Counted from the first letter of the stretch, positions 10,510 to 23,483 are shown. The stretch: 64,000 nucleotides of DNA from Loripinus fragilis (GCA_964019695.1 OZ026528.1:51609995-51673994), one strand, 5' to 3'. The notes: generated by a model from the letters alone, not told the origin. A program made the numbers and translations.

Positions 10510-13500
10510 TATATACAAACTACAAACATGTACTTAAAATGAATAGTTTAGCATTTTAAAAGGATTTTTGCTTGGGAGTATATATTGTGGGAGTATCATT
10601 TTGGGAGCAGACATAGATGGCACCTTCAGGTGTGTAAAAACAAAAACCTTACACCCTAGTGCACATTATGTTTACTAAAGTTAGACATAGAGTGCATTAA
10701 TAGTGAACATCATGCAATTCACATAACAACTTAAGTTATAATTCATTACTCGAATATTGAGCGAATAAAGAAATGTGCTTCATGCAAGATTTTCATTTTG
10801 TATCCTGCTTGATAACTTATATCACTTTAACTATCCTTGTTAGCAAAGACTTTTGTCATCTGCTGATAACCTTTGCAAACAGTAAGAACCCAGATCTGGA
10901 ACGAGAAGAATGTCTATCCTGATCTTGATCCAAAAGGATTGACACTCTAATAGTGCCTTTACGCTATCTATGAGTGGTCTGAGTTTTATGTCAATAAAGA
11001 TATGTTCTGTTCTGTTATAAAGACTTTTGTCATCTGCTGATAACCTTTGCAAACAGTAAGGACCCAGATCAGGGCCGAGAAGAATGTTGATCCTTATCTT
11101 GATCCAAACCGACTGACACTCTTATAGTGTGTTCCTGAAAGAATTTATTGAAAAAAGTTATTTTAAAAAAAAAATCAGCAGACGACAAAAAGATTATAGA
11201 AAAAAGATCTTTCTGGTTCTATTGTATTGTATTTGAATGTAATGTACAACTTGCATTTTATATTGTAGAACAGTGTCCTATGTCACTGTACAGAAATGTG
11301 TAGAAAGACCCTTGTTACTGTGTATAACATTTTATCAGACAGACAATGTCGTCTGCTGATAACCTTGCAAACAGTTAGGACCAAGATCAGAATCAATTGA
11401 AAGTCATTCCTGGTCTGCATCCAAAATGTTTGACATTCTAATTGAGTTCCTGAAAGAATTTTTGCAAAAGACATAAAAAGTATTCAACTAGTTAAAAAAG
11501 ATCTTTTTGGTTTTAATGGTCAGCAGACCTCAAAACATTAATGTGGGCATGACTGGATTTGTTCATCTAAATTGAAGTGTTCTTGTTACCCTGGCAACAA
11601 ATAGCAGGCTTCTGACCACATGGTGAGTCTATTACCCAATAAACACAGAATTTTCAGTTTTACACTGTCAATCACATACCAGCTTTAGCAAACAGTGTAG
11701 ATACAGATGAGAAGCAGCTAATAAGGAAAGAGTTAAATCATTAAGGTCCTTTAAGATAGTCTTCTGGAATTACCTTTTAGTGAATAAATTATTTTGTTCA
11801 AAGAACAAAAAAAAATAGTCCCTGATCAGACTGCATTGAATTTTTTATATAAATCTTTACATGCGATATACTTAGTGATTTTGTTGTCGTCTGCTGACTC
11901 CTTTCAAAATAAATATTTTCAAGAAATTTCAGGAAAAAAATCAAGGTGTCAAATTGTATGGATCCAGATCAGGACCAAACATACTGTTGGTCCTGATCTG
12001 ACTCCAAACTGTTCATAAATGTTATCAGCAGATGAAAAAAGTTTGATGATCAGTTGTTTCCAAAAACGGGATATATCTAGGTTCAGCAGGACAAAGGTTA
12101 ATTTGATATTTATGCAAGTGCATTTATTATAACATAGTAACCCTATTTGTCTCGACAAGCATCCATTTCTATTTTACTCTGCTTGTTGGAAATTATTTAG
12201 GTATTTTGTCATCCCCTGTCTTTTCTAAATTAATTTACTATATAGTTCCTTCATTATCACTATCAGAGAGTCAAACAGTTTGGATTCAGATCAGGTCTGA
12301 CATTTTGTCGGTGCTGATCTGGTTCTAAAACTGTTTGCAAAGGTTATCAGCAGACAACAATTGTAGGCAAAGAGAAACTTCAGCAGTGTATATCTAACCA
12401 ACTTGCAGGGTTCCACTTAGTAGTATGCATTTATAACCAAAGTAGAAAACAATATGAATCCTGATCAGCTGGTTTCAGGCCAGCTGATTCAGATCTATAC
12501 TGTTTTCAAAACAAGTTATACCCAGGTACAGCATGGTATGGGCCATTTTACATTATTTACAGGTCATCATATTTCTTTAATTTTTATTTTTGTTAATGTT
12601 CTCCGATTTTTATGCACATAAAATTCGACAAAAACACAGAAGAAATTTAGGATACTGCCTAATTATGACTATTTCCTATGAGTGTAGATCCAGATCAGCT
12701 AGCTTCTGAGAGGCCAGCTGATCAGGATCCACACTGTAAGGTGCAAGAATTGTCATAGGTAAAATAATAAATCGATAGAAGAGAAATGAACAAAATATTC
12801 ACTAAAAATATATATACAAACTACAAACATGTACTTAAAATGAATAGTTTAGCATTTTAAAAGGATTTTTGCTTGAGAGTATATATTGTGGGAGTATCAT
12901 TTTGGGAGCAGACATAGATGGCACCTTCAGGTGTGTAAAAACAAAAACCTTACACCCTAGTGCACATTATGTTTACTAAAGTTAGACATAGAGTGCATTA
13001 ATAGTGAACATCATGCAATTCACATAACAACTTAAGTTATAATTCATTACTCGAATATTGAGCGAATAAAGAAATGTGCTTCATGCAAGATTGTCATTTT
13101 GTATCCTGCTTGATAACTTATATCACTTTAACTATCCTTGTTAGCAAAGACTTTTGTCATCTGCTGATAACCTTTGCAAACAGTAAGAACCCAGATCTGG
13201 AACGAGAAGAATGTCTATCCTGATCTTGATCCAAAAGGATTGACACTCTAATAGTGCCTTTACGCTATCTATGAGTGGTCTGAGTTTTATGTCAATAAAG
13301 ATATGTTCTGTTCTGTTATAAAGACTTTTGTCATCTGCTGATAACCTTTGCAAACAGTAAGGACCCAGATCAGGGCCGAGAAGAATGTTGATCCTTATCT
13401 TGATCCAAACCGACTGACACTCTAATAGTGTGTTCCTGAAAGAATTTATTGAAAAAAGTTATTTTAAAAAAAAAGTCAGCAGACGACAAAAAGATTATAG

Positions 13501-16500
13501 AAAAAAGATCTTTCTGGTTCTATTGTATTGTATTTGAATGTAAGGTACAACTTGCATTTTATATTGTAGAACAGTGACCTATGTCACTGTACAGAAATGT
13601 GTAGAAAGACCCTTGTTACTGTGTATAACATTTTATCAGACAGACAATGTCGTCTGCTGATAACCTTGCAAACAGTTAGGACCAAGATCAGAACCAATTG
13701 AAAGAGTCATTCCTGGTCTGCATCCAAAATGTTTGACATTCTAATTGAGTTCCTGAAAGAATTTTTGCAAAAGACATAAAAAGTATTCAACTAGTTAAAA
13801 AAGATCTTTTTGGTTTTAATGGTCAGCAGACCTCAAAACATTAATGTGGGCATGACTGGATTTGTTCATCTAAATTGAAGTGTTCTTGTTACCCTGGCAA
13901 CAAAAGCAGGCTTCTGACCACATGGTGAGGCTATTACCCAATAAACACAGAATTTTCAGTTTTACACTGTCAATCACATACCAGCTTTAGCAAACAGTGT
14001 AGATACAGATGAGAAGCAGCTAATAAGGAAAGAGTTAAATCATTAAGGTCCTTTAAGATAGTCTTCTGGAATTACCTTTTAGTGAATAAATTATTTTGTT
14101 CAAAGAACAAAAAAAATAGTCCCTGATCAGACTGCATTGAATTTTTTATATAAATCTTTACATGCGATATACTTAGTGATTTTGTTGTCGTCTGCTGACT
14201 CCTTTCAAAATAAATATTTTCAAGAAATTTCAGGAAAAAAATCAAGGTGTCAAATTGTATGGATCCAGATCAGGACCAAACATACTGTTGGTCCTGATCT
14301 GACTCCAAACTGTTCATGAATGTTATCAGCAGATGACAAAAGTTTGGTGATCAGTTGTTTCCAAAAACGGGATATATCTAGGTTCAGCAGGACAAAGGTT
14401 AATTTGATATTTATGCAAGTGCATTTATTATAACATAGTAACCCTATTTGTCTCGACAAGCATCCATTTCTATTTTACTCTGCTTGTTGGAAATTATTTA
14501 GGTATTTTGTCATCCGCTGTCTTTTCTAAATTAATTAACTATATAGTTCCTTCATTATCACTATCAGAGAGTCAAACAGTTTGGATTCAGATCAGGTCTG
14601 ACATTTTGTCGGTGCTGATCTGGTTCTAAAACTGTTTGCAAAGGTTATCAGCAGACAACAATTGTAGGCAAAGAGAAACTTCAGCAGTGTATATCTAACC
14701 AACTTGCAGGGTTCCACTTAGTAGTATGCATTTATAACCAAAGTAGAAAACAATATGAATCCTGATCAGCTGGTTTCAGGCCAGCTGATTCATATCTATA
14801 CTGTTTTCAAAACAAGTTATACCCAGGTACAGCATGGTATGGGCCATTTTACATTATTTACAGGTCATCATATTTCTTTAATTTTTATTTTTGTTAATGT
14901 TCTCCGATTTTTATGCACATAAAATTCGACAAAAACACAGAAGAAATTTAGGATACTGCCTAATTATGACTATTTCCTATGAGTGTAGATCCAGATCAGC
15001 TAGCTTCTGAGAGGCCAGCTGATCAGGATCCACACTGTAAGGTGCAAGAATTGTCATAGGTAAAATAATAAATCGATAGAAGAGAAATGAACAAAATATT
15101 CACTAAAAATATATATACAAACTACAAACATGTACTTAAAATGAATAGTTTAGCATTTTAAAAGGATTTTTGCTTGGGAGTATATATTGTGGGAGTATCA
15201 TTTTGGGAGCAGACAAAGTTGGCACCTTCAGGTGTGTAAAAACAAAAACCTTACACCCTAGTGCACATTATGTTTACTAAAGTTAGACATAGAGTGCATT
15301 AATAGTGAACATCATGCAATTCACATAACAACTTAAGTTATAATTCATTACTCGAATATTGAGCGAATAAAGAAATGTGCTTCATGCAAGATTGTCATTT
15401 TGTATCCTGCTTGATAACTTATATCACTTTAACTATCCTTGTTAGCAAAGACTTTTGTCATCTGCTGATAACCTTGGCAAACAGTAAGAACCCAGATCTG
15501 GAACGAGAAGAATGTCTATCCTGATCTTGATCCGAAAGGATTGACACTCTAATAGTGCCTTTACGCTATCTATGAGTGGTCTGAGTTTTATGTCAATAAA
15601 GATATGTTCTGTTCTGTTATAAAGACTTTTGTCATCTGCTGATAACCTTTGCAAACAGTAAGGACCCAGATCAGGGCCGAGAAGAATGTTGATCCTTATC
15701 TTGATCCAAACCGACTGACACTGTAATAGTGTGTTCCTGAAAGAATTTATTGAAAAAAGTTATTTTTTAAAAAAAAGTCAGCAGACGACAATAAGTTTAT
15801 AGAAAAAAGATCTTTCTGGTTCTATTGTATTGTATTTGAATGTAAGGTACAATTTGCATTTTATATTGTAGAACAGTGTCCTATGTCACTGTACAGAAAT
15901 GTGTAGAAAGACCCTTGTTACTGTGTATAACATTTTATCAGACAGACAATGTCGTCTGCTGATAACCTTGCAAACAGTTAGGACCAAGATCAGAATCAAT
16001 TGAAAGTCATTCCTGGTCTGCATCCAAAATGTTTGACATTCTAATTGAGTTCCTGAAAGAATTTTTGCAAAAGACATAAAAAGTATTCAACTAGTTAAAA
16101 AAGATCTTTTTGGTTTTAATGGTCAGCAGACCTCAAAACATTAATGTGGGCATGACTGGATTTGTTCATCTAAATTGAAGTGTTCTTGTTACCCTGGCAA
16201 CAAATAGCAGGCTTCTGACCACATGGTGAGGCTATTACCCAATAAACACAGAATTTTCAGTTTTACACTGTCAATCACATACCAGCTTTAGCAAACAGTG
16301 TAGATACAGATGAGAAGCAGCTAATAAGGAAAGAGTTAAATCATTAAGGTCCTTTAAGATAGTCTTCTGGAATTACCTTTTAGTGAATAAATTATTTTGT
16401 TCAAAGAACAAAAAAAATAGTCCCTGATCAGACTGCATTGAATTTTTTATATAAATCTTTACATGCGATATACTTAGTGATTTTGTTGTCGTCTGCTGAC

Positions 16501-18082
16501 TCCTTTCAAAATAAATATTTTCAAGAAATTTCAGGAAAAAAATCAAGGTGTCAAATTGTATGGATCCAGATCAGGACCAAACATACTGTTGGTCCTGATC
16601 TGACTCCAAACTGTTCATGAATGTTATCAGCAGATGACAAAAGTTTGATGATCAGTTGTTTCCAAAAACGGGATATATCTAGGTTCAGCAGGACAAAGGT
16701 TAATTTGATATTTATGCAAGTGCATTTATTATAACATAGTAACCCTATTTGTCTCGACAAGCATCCATTTCTATTTTACTCTGCTTGTTGGAAATTATTT
16801 AGGTATTTTGTCATCCCCTGTCTTTTCTAAATTAATTTACTATATAGTTCCTTCATTATCACTATCAGAGAGTCAAACAGTTTGGATTCAGATCAGGTCT
16901 GACATTTTGTCGGTGCTGATCTGGTTCTAAAACTGTTTGCAAAGGTTATCAGCAGACAACAATTGTAGGCAAAGAGAAACTTCAGCAGTGTATATCTAAC
17001 CAACTTGCAGGGTTCCACTTAGTAGTATGCATTTATAACCAAAGTAGAAAACAATATGAATCCTGATCAGCTGGTTTCAGGCCAGCTGATTCAGATCTAT
17101 ACTGTTTTCAAAACAAGTTATACCCAGGTACAGCATGGTATGGGCCATTTTACATTATTTACAGGTCATCATATTTCTTTAATATTTATTTTTGTTAATG
17201 TTCTCCGATTTTTATGCACATAAAATTCGACAAAGCACAGAAGAAATTTAGGATACTGCCTAATTATGACTATTTCCTATGAGTGTAGATCCAGATCAGC
17301 TAGCTTCTGAGAGGCAAGCTGATCAGGATCCACACTGTAAGGTGCAAGAATTGTCATAGGTAAAATAATAAATCGATAGAAGAGAAATGAACAAAATATT
17401 CACTAAAGATATATATACAAACTACAAACATGTACTTAAAATGAATAGTTTAGCATTTTAAAAGGATTTTTGCTTGGGAGTATATATTGTGGGAGTATCA
17501 TTTTGGGAGCAGACATAGATGGCACCTTCAGGTGTGTAAAAACAAAAACCTTACACCCTAGTGCACATTATGTTTACTAAAGTTAGACATAGAGTGCATT
17601 AATAGTGAACATCATGCAATTCACATAACAACTTAAGTTATAATTCATTACTCGAATATTAAGCAAATATAGAAATGTGCTTCATGCAAGATTGTCATTT
17701 TGTATCCTGCTTGATAACTTATATCACTTTAACTATCCTTGTTAGCAAAGACTTTTGTCATCTGCTGATAACCTTTGCAAACAGTAAGAACCCAGATCTG
17801 GAACGAGAAGAATGTTGATCCTGATCTTGATCCAAAAGGATTGACACTCTAATAGTGCGTTCCTGAAAGAATTTATTGAAAAAAGTAATTTAAAAAAAAA
17901 AAGTCAGCAGACGACAAAAAAGTTTATAGATAAAGATCTTTCTGGTTCTATTGTATTGTTATAATTCATAACTCGAAAATATTAAGCTATAAAGAAATGT
18001 GCTTCATGCTAGATTGTCATTTTGTATCCTGCTTGATAACTTATGTTATTTTGAATTATATCATTTTAACTATCCTTGTTAA

Positions 18083-18775
18083 CTAGGTTGCAAGGCAGTA
18101 GACATTAGAATAAAAATCCGTATTATTAGCTTTTGGATGAATATTGTGAATGGTAAACAAACAAAACTATCAAAATGGTTATACTTACTTCTACTAAGAG
18201 AATATGATGGTGGCATCCATCAACATAAATGGATCCATTTTATGAAACATATTCTAATATCTGTTGGGCTTCCCGATCTTTTAAACAAGGAAGTCATTGA
18301 AAACCCAAAATCAATCAAAAATCAAATCTCTAAAACTCTATCAGACCTTTATGTTCAGGAGTGGCATAACAAAGTAACTTCATCCTCTAAAGGAAAGAAT
18401 TATACTCTTTTCAAGCAAGATTTAAATTTTGAAAATTACCTAATCAAATTAAATAGGAAACACTGTTCTTCATTGTTAAAGTTTAGGTTAAGTAATCATC
18501 GGCTTCCGGTTGAAACTGGTCACTGGGAAAACACACCTTTAGAAGACAGAAAATGCACATTATGTAGCAAACATGATATCGGTGACGAATTTCACTATCT
18601 TTTTGTTTGTGATCACTATATATCTGACAGAAAGAAATATTTAAGATCATATTTTTACAAAAGTCCTAACATTATAAAATTCAAAGAACTATTTTCTTCA
18701 GCAAATACCAGGAAGCTTGTAAAGTTATCAAGTTTTGTAGAAATTATAATGAATAAATTTTCATGTGCAGCCTAA
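18083..18775 (+). CDS. LINE reverse-transcriptase polyprotein, C-terminal fragment (~230 aa)
   Basis: The open frame runs from 18083; the first Met is at 18137, giving 212 residues. The opening VDIRIKIRIISFW and the closing zinc-knuckle CTLC-x8-FH-x4-C are the characteristic end region of non-LTR retrotransposon ORF2-type proteins, after the reverse-transcriptase core. The core with its catalytic FADD-type motif and the endonuclease are absent through 5' truncation, so it cannot retrotranspose by itself. Basic residues are frequent, as expected for a nucleic-acid-binding tail. The clade (L1-like, jockey-like or other) cannot be fixed from this part. It is unlikely to be translated, as no promoter is retained. 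Confidence 0.75.
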   Translation, partial: LGCKAVDIRIKIRIISFWMNIVNGKQTKLSKWLYLLLLREYDGGIHQHKWIHFMKHILISVGLPDLLNKEVIENPKSIKNQISKTLSDLYVQEWHNKVTSSSKGKNYTLFKQDLNFENYLIKLNRKHCSSLLKFRLSNHRLPVETGHWENTPLEDRKCTLCSKHDIGDEFHYLFVCDHYISDRKKYLRSYFYKSPNIIKFKELFSSANTRKLVKLSSFVEIIMNKFSCAA

Positions 18776-19145
18776 CCCTAAAAGAGTCAATCATTACGAT
18801 AATATACTTCTTACTATGTCTTGGCTTAATATTTCATGGGAATAACCTGCTTATAGACAACTCACATGATATGTCAAATCATGCGAATTGTCTATTTCAA
18901 AATTGTGAAGCCTTATTTTGTTTCTTAATGAAGCAACAACAGTCGATTATGTTGCCTACTGTAAGTTATAGAAGGCTCTTTCAGGGTTGATTTTGCTCGC
19001 ATTTTAATTTTCACCTTTTTCATGCTCTTTGTACTCATGTATTTTATGTATATCATGTATATGCTTTGTTTTTGTATCTTATGCCTTTACACTATCTATG
19101 AGTGGCCTGAGTTTTATGTCAATAAAGATATGTTCTGTTCTGTTA
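18083..19145 (+). mobile_element. 5'-truncated LINE, 3' terminal ~1.06 kb, unit 5 copy
   Basis: Same element as at 6849-7882 but with an uninterrupted frame. A stop (TAA, 18080-18082) lies directly before the retained LINE sequence, marking the truncation point. The 3' UTR (18776-19145) ends in an AATAAA at about 19120 and TGTTCTGTTCTGTT. GTTAAC is present at both edges. It sits at the right end of the macrosatellite, as the other copy sits in the leftmost unit. Confidence 0.78.
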
Positions 19146-19216
19146 ACAAAGACTTTTGTCATCTGTTGATAACCTTTGCAAACAGTAAGGACCCAGATCA
19201 GGGCCGAGAAGAATGT

Positions 19217-19640
19217 TATAATCCCAAATAATTGGTATGTTCTAGAATGTTCTAGAAAGTCTCAGTCCAGTTCCAATTCTGCTTGAATAGAACTTCCTGG
19301 GATTTTGTGGTACTTCACTTTACATGGTATTTAATGGAATTCCATTAAATCCCAAAAGTTGGAACAATTGGTATTTTCTGTCACTATCTGGAACTGGAAA
19401 ATCCCAGAAAGTCTCAAATAATTCTGCTTAAAATATAAGTGGGATTCTATGTTACTTTCTGGGATAAATATTCCATTTAATCCCAGAAAGTCCCAGTAGG
19501 TACTTTAAATGGGATTATTAAGATTTTCTGGGACTTCATCAATACAACACATCCATATAATTTGGGATTAAATGGAATCTTTTGGTACTGCTAGTAAATA
19601 ACTTGGTTCCATTTAATACCAAATAATCCCTACCTAGATT
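19217..19640. repeat. Inverted-repeat-rich element (CCATTTAATCCCA motifs)
   Basis: Begins where the macrosatellite homology stops. It contains many short matches in both orientations of TGGGATTAAATGG, AATCCCAGAAAGTC and CCAAATAATCCC, including GGAATTCCATTAAATCCCA near 19338 and TTGGGATTAAATGGAAT near 19561. This looks like a small foldback or MITE-type element or the remains of several. No perfect terminal repeat or target duplication could be defined. Confidence 0.4.
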
Positions 19641-20428
19641 TGCATAGGACCATTATATTCTGAACTCAGTCTGACCTTGGAATATGATATAACTGTGTTA
19701 ACCTGGTTCTCTCATTTCAATGACTCAAGCTGAAATGCTTTAATCTTGCAGGAAACCAGAAAAAGATTCAAATAAACCTCATGGTTTGCAAGGCTCTAAC
19801 TATTTGATAAATCCTGTGTTAATTTTGGATATATACTGCATAAACTGCACAAAATAAATCCTACAACAGACAATGTGAGTAAATAGAACATATTTCTATG
19901 CTTATAAATTATACTTGCATGAGACTTTTCATCATATAATTTAGTTTCTCAGAAACAAAGCCATTTGTAGTTGTTTCTTTCTTTAAATGCTGATGAAAGA
20001 CGCTTAATACTGAATTGTGTTCATTATGGTTATACAATTTTACCATTATCATTATTATTTACAGCAGCATTTATGGCAGTACAACACTTAGTTAGTGTGG
20101 TACAATGTACTTGTAAGCAGGTTAATTGCTGAATTTACAGGATAATCAGGCTGATCATTGGGGCTTATTTTTATTTGAATTTTTTTATCCATTCTCTTTT
20201 TAAAAGGTGTGGGAGATATTGCGATTGCCTTCGTCTGTATATCAGGTTTTTGCTTGTTATGCTATCTTCTAAACAACTGGACAGATTATCCAACCAAATT
20301 TGTTGAGCAACTGGTGTATGCAACTGGTGTATGCAACAGCAAAATTCCAATACCCCAATGATGTGGGATGTAGGTCAAAAGTGTCCTTCGGTCTGCCCAT
20401 TTGCCTGCAATACTTTCACCTTGCAAAC
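19641..20428. other. AT-rich intergenic DNA
   Basis: No gene or RNA recognised. Contains a short direct repeat, GCAACTGGTGTAT, near 20307-20335. Confidence 0.5.
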
Positions 20429-20556
20429 GGTTTGTTTGTTTTGTTGCTTTACGTCCCAAGTCAACAGCTATGGTCATGGCGGGACGGTTAGTTCACCTAA
20501 CCACACTTTTTCCTGGGCAAGCTTTAACAAGCAGTTAACCAGTACTTCGTGCACAT
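20429..20556 (-). mobile_element. Diverged SINE 3' half, minus strand
   Basis: On plus it reads GTTTGTTTGTTTTGTTGC then TTTACGTCCCAAGTCAACAG, then TTTTTCCTGGG and AGTTAACCAGTACT. These are the inverse complements of the tail, ACGTAAAG, CCCAGGA and AGTACTGGTT blocks of the SINE at 5986-6188, in the expected order. The head is not recognisable. Open frames on both strands here (20286-20570) are therefore SINE-derived. Confidence 0.5.
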
Positions 20557-21459
20557 ACTTTCACTTGTAACTGACAACAACCCTTCTTGAATGATTCAGC
20601 GGAAGGGAGGAGAATGACCGTAGAAATTATTTCATGATCAATCTCCACGAAAGTATGGGACCGGGTTGGGATCCGAATTTGTTTGGTGACTTACTTGCAC
20701 AAGTGGGTGAGCAGGAGCATTACTGTTTTTTGCTTTTTGGATCCCCTTTGCATGGGCCTCAGAGAGTGTGCATTTTCTGGCTAAATTGCAGTCTCTTTCT
20801 GAATTGCTGGGTAGAACTCAACCAAATTTGTGCACAACTTAAACAAATTGTGTATACAAGAGCTTATTTTTGGGTACCCCACTCAGAGGCGCCCTATAAT
20901 GGGGTCAAAAGTGTCTGCCCATTCTTCTTTTATGCTAATCCAAACATGCTCGGCTGAATTCAACCTAATTTGTTGAAAGGTCGACTTTCTCACAACCGGG
21001 GAGTGGTAAAGAACATTTATTTTTTTAACCTTCCAGCCAAATTTTCAATTATCCGAAACTACTGGGTTATTCAAAGACTACGGGCAGTCCCGACTTTTTT
21101 CTCTATTATCTATTGCAATAAAACTACCTATTATTCGAATTTCGATTATCCGAAAAATTCAATTTTTCGAAGTGATTTGTCGGTCCCGATTAAAGAAATG
21201 GCTATTAAATTACCTTTCAAGATTCGAAGTCCAAATGTCACGCATGGTGATCATGATTTCTTTGTTTGGTCGAGTTTATTTTTATTATATAGATTAATAA
21301 TAAGAAAAAAATAGGTGAATGCCATTACAATAATACTTCATCAGTGTTGAAGTGGTCTATTGTCATATACAGCATGGATGTTGGTGACCTGATTTTGAAT
21401 GAAACGATTCAAATCTGAAGATTGATATATAAACAAACAGGTTTTAAAATATTAAAACC
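20557..21459. other. Non-coding; possible pogo/Tigger-like remnant
   Basis: Open frames of 107 and 114 codons (20634-20957, 20970-21314) have no recognisable domain. The second lies over repeated ATTATCCGAA and TTATTCGAATTTCG motifs (21047-21170), a vocabulary seen in pogo/Tigger-type DNA transposon ends, read here as decayed sequence. I do not annotate either frame as a gene. Confidence 0.35.
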
Positions 21460-21571
21460 AAACCAATAATGTATATGATGTATATATGTTCAATGTTTCT
21501 ATCTTGCTTTTGTAATTGTGCTTTATTTGTATGCTCTTCACATGTGGAGGAAATAAAGAATATTATTATTA

Positions 21572-21603
<32 letters not shown>

Positions 21604-21605
21604 TT
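21460..21605 (+). mobile_element. LINE-like 3' end with (ATT)n tail
   Basis: GAGGAAATAAAGAATATTATT is followed by about 16 ATT repeats. A polyadenylation-like AATAAA a few bases before a trinucleotide tail fits the 3' terminus of a short, 5'-truncated non-LTR element. No coding part is retained. Confidence 0.4.
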
Positions 21606-23035
21606 ATTAAGGTCGTCTGCAATGATGGTTTTGTTTGATGTTTTTTAAATGTCTAATTATGGGCAATAAATGAGCTAAACTTGATTTTAATTGGATCTTC
21701 TAATCCTTTGATTTATTCTTGACCACTGTTTACATTATATTTAATATAGAATACAAGTATGTCTACAGAATTCCAAAGGGCCCTTACTTAGACTACAGTT
21801 ATAACTCTGTCTGATTACTCTACTGGTTGTGATGAGATGAGACGAGCAATTATTTTGCCACACAAGCAGATATAATGATAGATATTGTATACGACTTGGA
21901 TAAGGATTAGTTTAGATATTTTAAAACATTTAACCAATTTAACAAATACTAAATTGTCATGTTAAAATAGAAACTATTATTTTCCACGCCCCTCTATCTA
22001 TATCGTAGTATTATACATATATGGAAATATTGAAAAAGTTTATATATAACATCTGTAAAAAAAGTCTTGATAATAGAGCAATGAATTGCTTCCTAAGATT
22101 AAAGCACCAAAGCCCAGAGATTTATAAGAAACCATGCAAAAAATATTCATTTCCCTTTGAAATATCATCTCTTACACCAAGTCAATGGCCTTGCTAATTT
22201 ATTATGTTAGGTAACGTAAGTTACAACCTGTAACACAACCTGTAACAAGTACTCCTATCTTGTTGTTTAACATGCAAAATCTATGATTTTTTAATATATG
22301 AGCAAGACTATCAAAATATGGAAGATTTTATATAATTTTTACGTAAATAATGCCTACCAAATTGGGCTCCTTAAAACTTGGGGTAGTGTTGTTTAATTGC
22401 TTATATAAGGCAATGCATTTAAGATAGATAAACACACTTTGTTTTTTTTCTATAAGCCAAATAAGTGTGTTAGTACAACTAGATTAAAAGCATTTTAAAA
22501 ATCACAAATCAGCTGTAAAATTAAATGCTATTGGTCACAGTTACCGTTTTTAAAGGGTAGTTTTATGTAAGTAACGCACATAACACATTAGGATGCCGTA
22601 ATTTTGCTTTAAAACTTTTATCTGCAGCTTAGGTATCCAGCAGGCAGACTATATGCATGATTTAAATAGTTAGTTTAATGCCTTCTTTCTGTAGCACAGC
22701 CTTTTAACTTTTCATTTTCTGAATTTTATATGGTAACATATGTAACAGACTGTCAGAGGCAAACACCAAATCGTACACATGCAAACATCTCTTATTCTAC
22801 GCAGCTTGAAATGCTCTTTTAAGAAACAATGTGTCTGCAAAATTCTTTAGCGGGGAGCAAAACATTCTCAGCCATCAGTCTAACAATGATACATTGCCAT
22901 TTTGGTAACGTATATTTTAGGATTTCCCACCAAGGGAGAAATTGAAATCTCTCTGTTTTGATATAAAACTCTCACAACTTTGAACACAGAGTGTAAAATG
23001 CTTCTTTGAGCTAAAAACTGAAAATATTATTTTTG
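21606..23035. other. AT-rich intergenic DNA
   Basis: No gene found. Short GTAAC/GTTAC motifs recur around 22205-22260, 22540-22580 and 22730-22750 without a regular period. Confidence 0.5.
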
Positions 23036-23483
23036 GATAAAAAACCCCGCAGGGTTTTTCTCCCATTTTATTTTGTGGGGGAAAAACCCCGCGGGGGAAA
23101 AACCCTGCGGGGGAATTTTCTTTTTCCTCTAGAGGCACAATATAATGCTGAAAGTTTTTGATATACCTTGTATTATGCATTGTAATGAATAATAATTCAA
23201 AAAAGTCAATTTGAATTTTTCAAAAAACCCTGCGGGGTTTTTCCCCCACAATCTGAAATGGGAGAAAAACCCCGCGGGGGAAATCAAAGTTTTGAATTAA
23301 GCCATATCAATCATTTTCTGCAATAATAACAATCAAACAAACTTGTTTCTTGAACAAATTTTAAGATTAATTTTTTTGAAAAAACCCTGCGGGGTTTTTC
23401 CCCCATTTGAAAATGTGGGGGAAAAACCCCGCGCGGGGTTTTAAAAACCCCGCGGGGTTTTCCAAAAACCCCGCGGGGTTTTT
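23036..23483. repeat. Cluster of nine CCCCGCGGGG-type palindromes
   Basis: Nine cores of CCCYGCRGGG type are centred near 23049, 23091, 23107, 23233, 23275, 23390, 23433, 23453 and 23474. Most are flanked by AAAAA on the left and TTTTT on the right, so AAAAACCCCGCGGGGTTTTT forms a 20-bp perfect palindrome in the last two. Pairs of cores are joined by a second inverted repeat (CCCCCA ... TGGGGG), giving nested hairpins. The surroundings are strongly AT-rich. The minus open frame at 22917-23180 reads through the cores and is not coding. The cluster ends about 180 bp before the satellite. Confidence 0.8.

Larger units (their letters stand above)
5271..19216 (+). repeat. Macrosatellite: five tandem units, basic length 2301 bp
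   Basis: Units start at GCATTTATTATAACATAG: unit 1 at 5271, unit 2 at 8986, unit 3 at 12120, unit 4 at 14421, and unit 5 at 16722 (partial, ending near 19216). Units 3 and 4 are each 2301 bp. Unit 2 (3134 bp) is longer by exactly an 831-bp transposon plus a 2-bp target duplication. Unit 1 (3715 bp) is longer by a 203-bp SINE with its 12-bp duplication and a 1197-bp LINE-bearing segment. Unit 5 also keeps that segment. Similarity between units is very high, with scattered single-base differences. Recurrent open frames (for example minus 8815-9024 and its copies 3134, 5435 and 7736 bp downstream) are repeat by-products and show no protein family. Confidence 0.9.

Noticed and set aside
8149..16760. 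Recurrent open frames of 60-75 codons in the 2.3-kb units, seeming conserved
   Set aside because: Their conservation equals that of the surrounding noncoding repeat, so it reflects recent duplication, not selection.
20286..20570. Overlapping open frames on both strands
   Set aside because: They overlie a decayed SINE tail and have no protein features.
20634..21314. Two frames of 107 and 114 codons
   Set aside because: Low-complexity, no recognisable domain, and the second crosses transposon-end-like motifs.
22917..23180. 87-codon minus frame rich in Pro and Gly
   Set aside because: It is produced by reading through the CCCCGCGGGG palindromes.
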